Assembly (NCBI GenBank): GCA_021156245.1
Contig: JAJNBO010000075.1
Coordinates: 1 to 8,524, forward strand
Source: Ramlibacter sp.
GTDB taxonomy: Bacteria; Pseudomonadota; Gammaproteobacteria; Burkholderiales; Burkholderiaceae_C
Length of the DNA: 8,524 bases
Reading direction: 5' to 3'
This document shows positions 5,796 through 8,524 of the stretch, one piece after another (position 1 is the stretch's first letter; the number at the start of each line of letters is the position of its first letter). The notes below the pieces were generated by a model, which was given only the letters and a program-made list of their open reading frames with translations, ran no database searches and was not told the DNA's origin. The position numbers and the translations under genes were made by a program.

Positions 5796-7508
5796 TCAGT
5801 CGTCCGCGGCCTTGAACAGGGCCAGGGTCAAGCGCAAGTCTCGGGGGCTCACCGGCTTTTCCAGCACCGGAAGTTCCGCTGCCGCCACCTGGTCCAGCAG
5901 CTGCGGATCCGGCTCTCCCGTGACCATCACGACGCCCATGCCGGGATGCTTGTCGCGAACCCGCGTAACGAGCTCCAGTCCGCTGATGCCGCCGTCGAGC
6001 CGGTAGTCGACCAGCGCCACGTCCGGCGCCCCGAAACCATCGACCACCTCGTCCAGCGCGGGGGCCTGCGCACAAATGGCGACCCGGCAGCCCCACTGCA
6101 CCAGCAAGGCCCGGGTGGCGTGCAGGACGGCGACGTCGTCGTCGATCACCAGCACGGCGAGGCCGGAGACATCGTGTTCCTGCACCGCGGCCGGGGGCGC
6201 CGCCGTCGCGGGCATGTCCTCCGGCAGCTCCACGCCCCGAGGTACGTGGACCGCGATGGACGTCCCGGTACGGGTTCGCGGATCCGTGAAATCGATGGCG
6301 ACGCGGCAGCCCAGCCGATCGGCCAGCCGCCGGACGATGGACAGGCCCAGGCCCAGCCCGGGAGGGCCGGCTTCATTGCCGCGGTAGAACTCGTCGAACA
6401 CGCGCGCGCGGTCTTCCTCGCGGATGCCGGGCCCGCTGTCGCTGACCGTGACCACGACCTCGTCGTCCCTACGCCGCACGGCCAGCCGGACAGCGCCGTG
6501 GCCGCCGTGCTTCATGGCGTTGTCCAGCAGGTTGCGCAGCACCCGCTCGAGCAGGGCGGGGTCGGACAGTGCGGTGGCGGATTCCACCTGGCATTCCCAG
6601 CGCCGGCCGGACCCCGCGCACAGTGCGCGGTATTCGGCATCCAGTTGCGCGACGAGGCCGTCGACCTTGAACGAGACGGGATGCGTGCGGACCGCGCCGC
6701 TGTCGATGCGCGACACGTCGAGGATCGCCGAGAACAGCTTGTTCAGCCCCTCGACCGCTGCGGTGAGCGCCTCGTTGGCGCTGCGCACGTCGGCAGGGTC
6801 GCGGGCACGCGCCAGCACGCCGCCCAGGTAGCTGATGGCGTGCAGCGGCTGGCGCAGGTCGTGGCTGGCCGCCATGATGAAGCGCGTCTTCGCTTCGTTG
6901 GCGGCGGACAGCTCTCGCACCAGCGCCAGGTTCTCCGTGCGGATGGCGATGCCTTCGGCGATGCGGCGGGCGAAGTTGCGCGAGAACGCCAGCAGCACCA
7001 GGGTGTACAGCACGAGGGCCACGACGGTGTACGCCGCCTCGGGTAGCCGCGAGCGCGCCCATCCGATGGACAAGCCCCCGAGCACCAGCAGCAGATAGGC
7101 CGTGTACAGGCGAGGCGAAGGCCCGAGCGACGCCATTGCCGCGCAGCACCAGCAACACAGGAAGACGGTCAGCACCATCCGCAGTTCCATGGTCATGCCG
7201 GGAAAGCCGACGGCGGGCAGCGCGCCGACCGTGACCGCCAGCACCACGGTGGAAACGCCGAAGTCCTTGCGCGCGCGCGCGATGCCGCCCGCCTCGCCCA
7301 GCCGGTCGATGGCGCGCCGCAGCACGCGCGTGCGCAGCAGCAGCACCGCCACCATCAGGGCGGCCCAGCCCGCCGCGGGGACCACACCGGTTCCCGGCAC
7401 GGCGGCCAGCGCGAGGATGCCGCTCGCCGCGATCCCGATGAACGACGCGGCGATGCTCTGCTCCAGCGAGAAGGAAAGCTGCTGGCGCTCGAGCTCCTCA
7501 GCTGCCAA
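5796..7508 (-). CDS. Membrane-bound hybrid sensor histidine kinase with C-terminal receiver
   Basis: A 570-residue hybrid histidine kinase, probably the partner of the response regulator encoded just upstream. The N-terminal third holds about six predicted membrane helices (roughly 16-37, 40-60, 84-103, 107-126, 132-150, 156-176) with no large periplasmic domain, so the stimulus is probably sensed in the membrane. TM4 has a CCWCC cluster (118-122). Then come the HisKA domain with phospho-acceptor H216 in ASHDLRQPLHA, the HATPase domain with N-box ERVLRNLLDNAMKHGG (N326, N330), G1 DSGPG (357-361) and G2 GLGLGLS (384-390), a Pro/Ala linker (about 425-447), and a receiver with VIDDD (454-458), phospho-acceptor D501, T530 and K551. 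All key residues are present. The start is probably TTG at 7508, which overlaps the regulator by 11 bp; no ATG or GTG precedes TM1 in this frame. Translational coupling is likely. Confidence 0.93.
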   Translation of the reverse strand: MAAEELERQQLSFSLEQSIAASFIGIAASGILALAAVPGTGVVPAAGWAALMVAVLLLRTRVLRRAIDRLGEAGGIARARKDFGVSTVVLAVTVGALPAVGFPGMTMELRMVLTVFLCCWCCAAMASLGPSPRLYTAYLLLVLGGLSIGWARSRLPEAAYTVVALVLYTLVLLAFSRNFARRIAEGIAIRTENLALVRELSAANEAKTRFIMAASHDLRQPLHAISYLGGVLARARDPADVRSANEALTAAVEGLNKLFSAILDVSRIDSGAVRTHPVSFKVDGLVAQLDAEYRALCAGSGRRWECQVESATALSDPALLERVLRNLLDNAMKHGGHGAVRLAVRRRDDEVVVTVSDSGPGIREEDRARVFDEFYRGNEAGPPGLGLGLSIVRRLADRLGCRVAIDFTDPRTRTGTSIAVHVPRGVELPEDMPATAAPPAAVQEHDVSGLAVLVIDDDVAVLHATRALLVQWGCRVAICAQAPALDEVVDGFGAPDVALVDYRLDGGISGLELVTRVRDKHPGMGVVMVTGEPDPQLLDQVAAAELPVLEKPVSPRDLRLTLALFKAADD

Positions 7509-8127
7509 ACGGGATCCCCCGGCGGTGCGCTTCCAGCACCACCTGCGCGCGCGAGCTGACGTTCAGCGCGCGGAACACGGCGACGGTGTGGCTCTTCACG
7601 GTGCCATCCGAGATGCCGAGGGCGCGCGCGATCTGCTTGGCCGACATGCCGCGCAGCAGGCACTGCAACACCTCGCGCTGCCGGGCGGACAGCGGCAGGT
7701 CGTCGGCGCCCGGCGTGCCCTTCCAGTCACGCGCGTAGGGCGCGGGCAACGCCGGGCGGTGCGCCGCCGCCGCGCGCAAGGCCTCGGCGAGCACCTGCTC
7801 CGACGCGGACTTGAACAGGTAGCTGGTGGCGCCGGCTTGCAGCGCCTCGGTCACCCGTTCCGGGTTTTCGTCGGCCGAGAACACCATCACCGGCAGGTCC
7901 GGGCGCATCTGCTTCACGTCGGCCAGCACGTCCAGGCCGGATCGCCCCGGCAGTTGCAGGTCCAGCGTGACGAAGTCGAAAGGGCGGTCCTGCTCCAGGA
8001 GCGCCAGCAATTCCTCGGCGCTGGCGCATTCGATGACGTCGCAGCCTCCGGGCAGCGCATCACGGGCAAGCAGCCGGAGGGCGGTTCGAATCGCGGGGTG
8101 GTCGTCGCAGATCAGCAGTCGGAACAT
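7498..8127 (-). CDS. NarL/LuxR-family response regulator
   Basis: A 209-residue two-component response regulator and DNA-binding transcription factor. The receiver (1-120) has the acidic pair D8-D9 in LLICDDH, phospho-acceptor D56 in VTLDLQLPG, S84 and K106 in LFKSAS. The C-terminal LuxR-type helix-turn-helix spans about 145-205: LSARQREVLQCLLRGMSAKQIARAL, GISDGTVKSHTVAVFRALNV, SSRAQVVLEA. Phosphorylation at D56 by the downstream hybrid kinase is expected. The ATG at 8127 gives MFRLLICDDH, the usual family start, though the ribosome binding site is weak (AGG close to the ATG). It is first in a two-gene operon and divergent from cvpA with a 158 bp gap that contains a NarL-like palindrome, suggesting autoregulation. 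Confidence 0.95.
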   Translation of the reverse strand: MFRLLICDDHPAIRTALRLLARDALPGGCDVIECASAEELLALLEQDRPFDFVTLDLQLPGRSGLDVLADVKQMRPDLPVMVFSADENPERVTEALQAGATSYLFKSASEQVLAEALRAAAAHRPALPAPYARDWKGTPGADDLPLSARQREVLQCLLRGMSAKQIARALGISDGTVKSHTVAVFRALNVSSRAQVVLEAHRRGIPFGS

Positions 8128-8159
8128 GACCTGGGGCAGCCGGGGAAGGGAGGACCGTC

Positions 8160-8165
8160 ATTATC
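8160..8165 (-). promoter_or_regulatory. Candidate -10 box of the response regulator operon
   Basis: GATAAT on the minus strand (8165 to 8160) matches TATAAT at five of six positions in a locally AT-rich patch (TAATGATAATGA). A start near 8153 would give a leader of about 26 nt before the ATG at 8127. No good -35 is seen at 17 bp, which would fit a promoter needing an activator. Confidence 0.4.
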
Positions 8166-8189
8166 ATTAGTACGGAAGGACAAACGGGC

Positions 8190-8205
8190 TACCCCATTTG
8201 GGGGA
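8190..8205. promoter_or_regulatory. NarL-like 7-2-7 palindrome, candidate response regulator operator
   Basis: TACCCCATTTGGGGGA has a perfect core, CCCCA (8192-8196) / TGGGG (8199-8203) around TT, and the outer T/A pair also matches; only the A/G pair at 8191/8204 does not. Two heptamers separated by 2 bp is the layout known for NarL sites (TACYYMT in opposed pairs), and the left heptamer TACCCCA fits that consensus at six of seven positions. Its centre is about 44 bp upstream of the predicted regulator transcript start, a typical activator position. Confidence 0.45.
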
Positions 8206-8273
8206 TTCGTCGGCTCGCAGCCGTCCGCGGGGAAGCGTCGAAGCCGTCCTACGTCATCCGTTCAGGCCCCCCG

Positions 8274-8279
8274 CATACT
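8274..8279 (+). promoter_or_regulatory. Candidate -10 box for leaderless cvpA transcript
   Basis: CATACT lies 6 nt before the GTG start at 8286 and matches TATAAT at four of six positions. The spacer GGACCG has no room for a normal Shine-Dalgarno. This repeats the layout seen before gmk, spoT and greB. No clear -35 box. Confidence 0.35.
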
Positions 8280-8285
8280 GGACCG

Positions 8286-8524
8286 GTGCAGTTCAACCTC
8301 GTCGATCTCCTGCTCGTCGCGCTGGTGCTGGTGGGCGCCGCGACTGGCTGGGCGCGCGGCTTCCTGTTCTCGGCACTGGACCTGCTGATGCTGGCCGTGA
8401 GCCTGGCCGCCGCCTTCTTCGGTTACCGGGATGCGGCCGCGTGGCTGGCGAAGCTGGCGCCCTCGTTCGGGATCTGGATCCCGCCGCTCGCCTTCGTGCT
8501 CATCTTCCTGCTGGTGCACCTCCT
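8286..8524 (+). CDS. cvpA: CvpA family membrane protein, N-terminal part (cut by right edge)
   Basis: The frame from a GTG at 8286 stays open to the window end (79 complete codons). It begins MQFNLVDLLLVALVLVGAAT followed by GWARGFLFSALDLL, the hallmark CvpA start in which a first membrane helix is followed by a short loop and a G.xRGf motif. Two further hydrophobic segments follow, at about residues 31-46 and 63-79. CvpA proteins are small inner-membrane proteins linked to colicin V production and envelope homeostasis; the biochemical activity is poorly defined. The GTG start is chosen because the VDLLL motif then lies at the usual distance from the N-terminus. Whether it is the standard protein of about 165 residues, often next to purF, or a longer variant cannot be seen. 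It is divergent from the response regulator. Confidence 0.8.
   Translation, partial: MQFNLVDLLLVALVLVGAATGWARGFLFSALDLLMLAVSLAAAFFGYRDAAAWLAKLAPSFGIWIPPLAFVLIFLLVHL

Noticed and set aside
5779..5799. CTGAA ... TTCAG inverted repeat between the converging small gene and the hybrid kinase, as a terminator
   Set aside because: The stem is only 5 bp around a 9-nt loop with no T-tract, too weak to call.
5280..7046. Long plus-strand open frame across greB and the hybrid kinase
   Set aside because: It is antisense to two clearly recognised genes and also overlaps the small tyrosine-rich gene in another frame; its sequence is repetitive Arg/Gly/His-rich and domain-free.
8178..8184. TTTGTCC on the minus strand as the -35 box of the regulator promoter
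   Set aside because: It lies only 12 bp from the GATAAT -10 candidate, too close for a sigma-70 promoter.
7102..8388. Plus-strand open frame across the regulator, the divergent region and the start of cvpA
   Set aside because: It is antisense to the response regulator and hybrid kinase and runs out of frame through the CvpA start; no domain is visible.

Overview
The window is GC-rich chromosomal DNA from a betaproteobacterium, most likely a Comamonadaceae-type Burkholderiales. The reasons are the strong G/C bias at third codon positions, the short 67-residue omega subunit, the GreB with an acidic N-terminal extension, and the kinase / yicC / gmk / rpoZ / spoT / greB neighbourhood, which I recall from that group. 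This is a family-level impression from protein features, not a database match. There is no sign of a phage, insertion sequence, CRISPR array or RNA gene.

Layout: (1) 1-553, minus: N-terminal part of a Ser/Thr protein kinase running off the left edge. (2) 634-2421, plus: yicC, gmk and rpoZ in tight succession, closed by a clear Rho-independent terminator (2472-2503) that follows a short REP-like hairpin. (3) 2544-4808, plus: spoT/rel, a full-length bifunctional (p)ppGpp synthetase/hydrolase. (4) 4805-5362, minus: greB, convergent with spoT and overlapping it by 4 bp at the stop codons. (5) 5482-5784, plus: a small tyrosine-rich protein of an uncharacterised family. (6) 5796-8127, minus: a two-component pair, with a NarL/LuxR-type response regulator first and a membrane-anchored hybrid histidine kinase second, overlapping by 11 bp. 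(7) 8286-8524, plus: start of a CvpA-family membrane protein, divergent from the regulator and cut by the right edge.

Functional theme: the middle of the window gathers genes around guanine nucleotides, ppGpp and RNA polymerase. Gmk makes GDP. Omega forms part of one ppGpp site on RNA polymerase in proteobacteria. SpoT/Rel makes and degrades ppGpp. GreB enters the RNA polymerase secondary channel, where DksA also binds. YicC is an endoribonuclease family. The right third is a separate signalling module whose stimulus is unknown.

Most of the window is conserved housekeeping. The points most worth checking are a recurrent promoter layout suggesting leaderless mRNAs (a -10-like hexamer 5-6 nt before the start of gmk, spoT, greB and cvpA), a perfect TATAAT inside gmk next to rarely used codons, a NarL-like 7-2-7 palindrome upstream of the response regulator, and a Cys-Cys-Trp-Cys-Cys cluster in a predicted membrane helix of the hybrid kinase. 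I see no convincing new multi-gene system.
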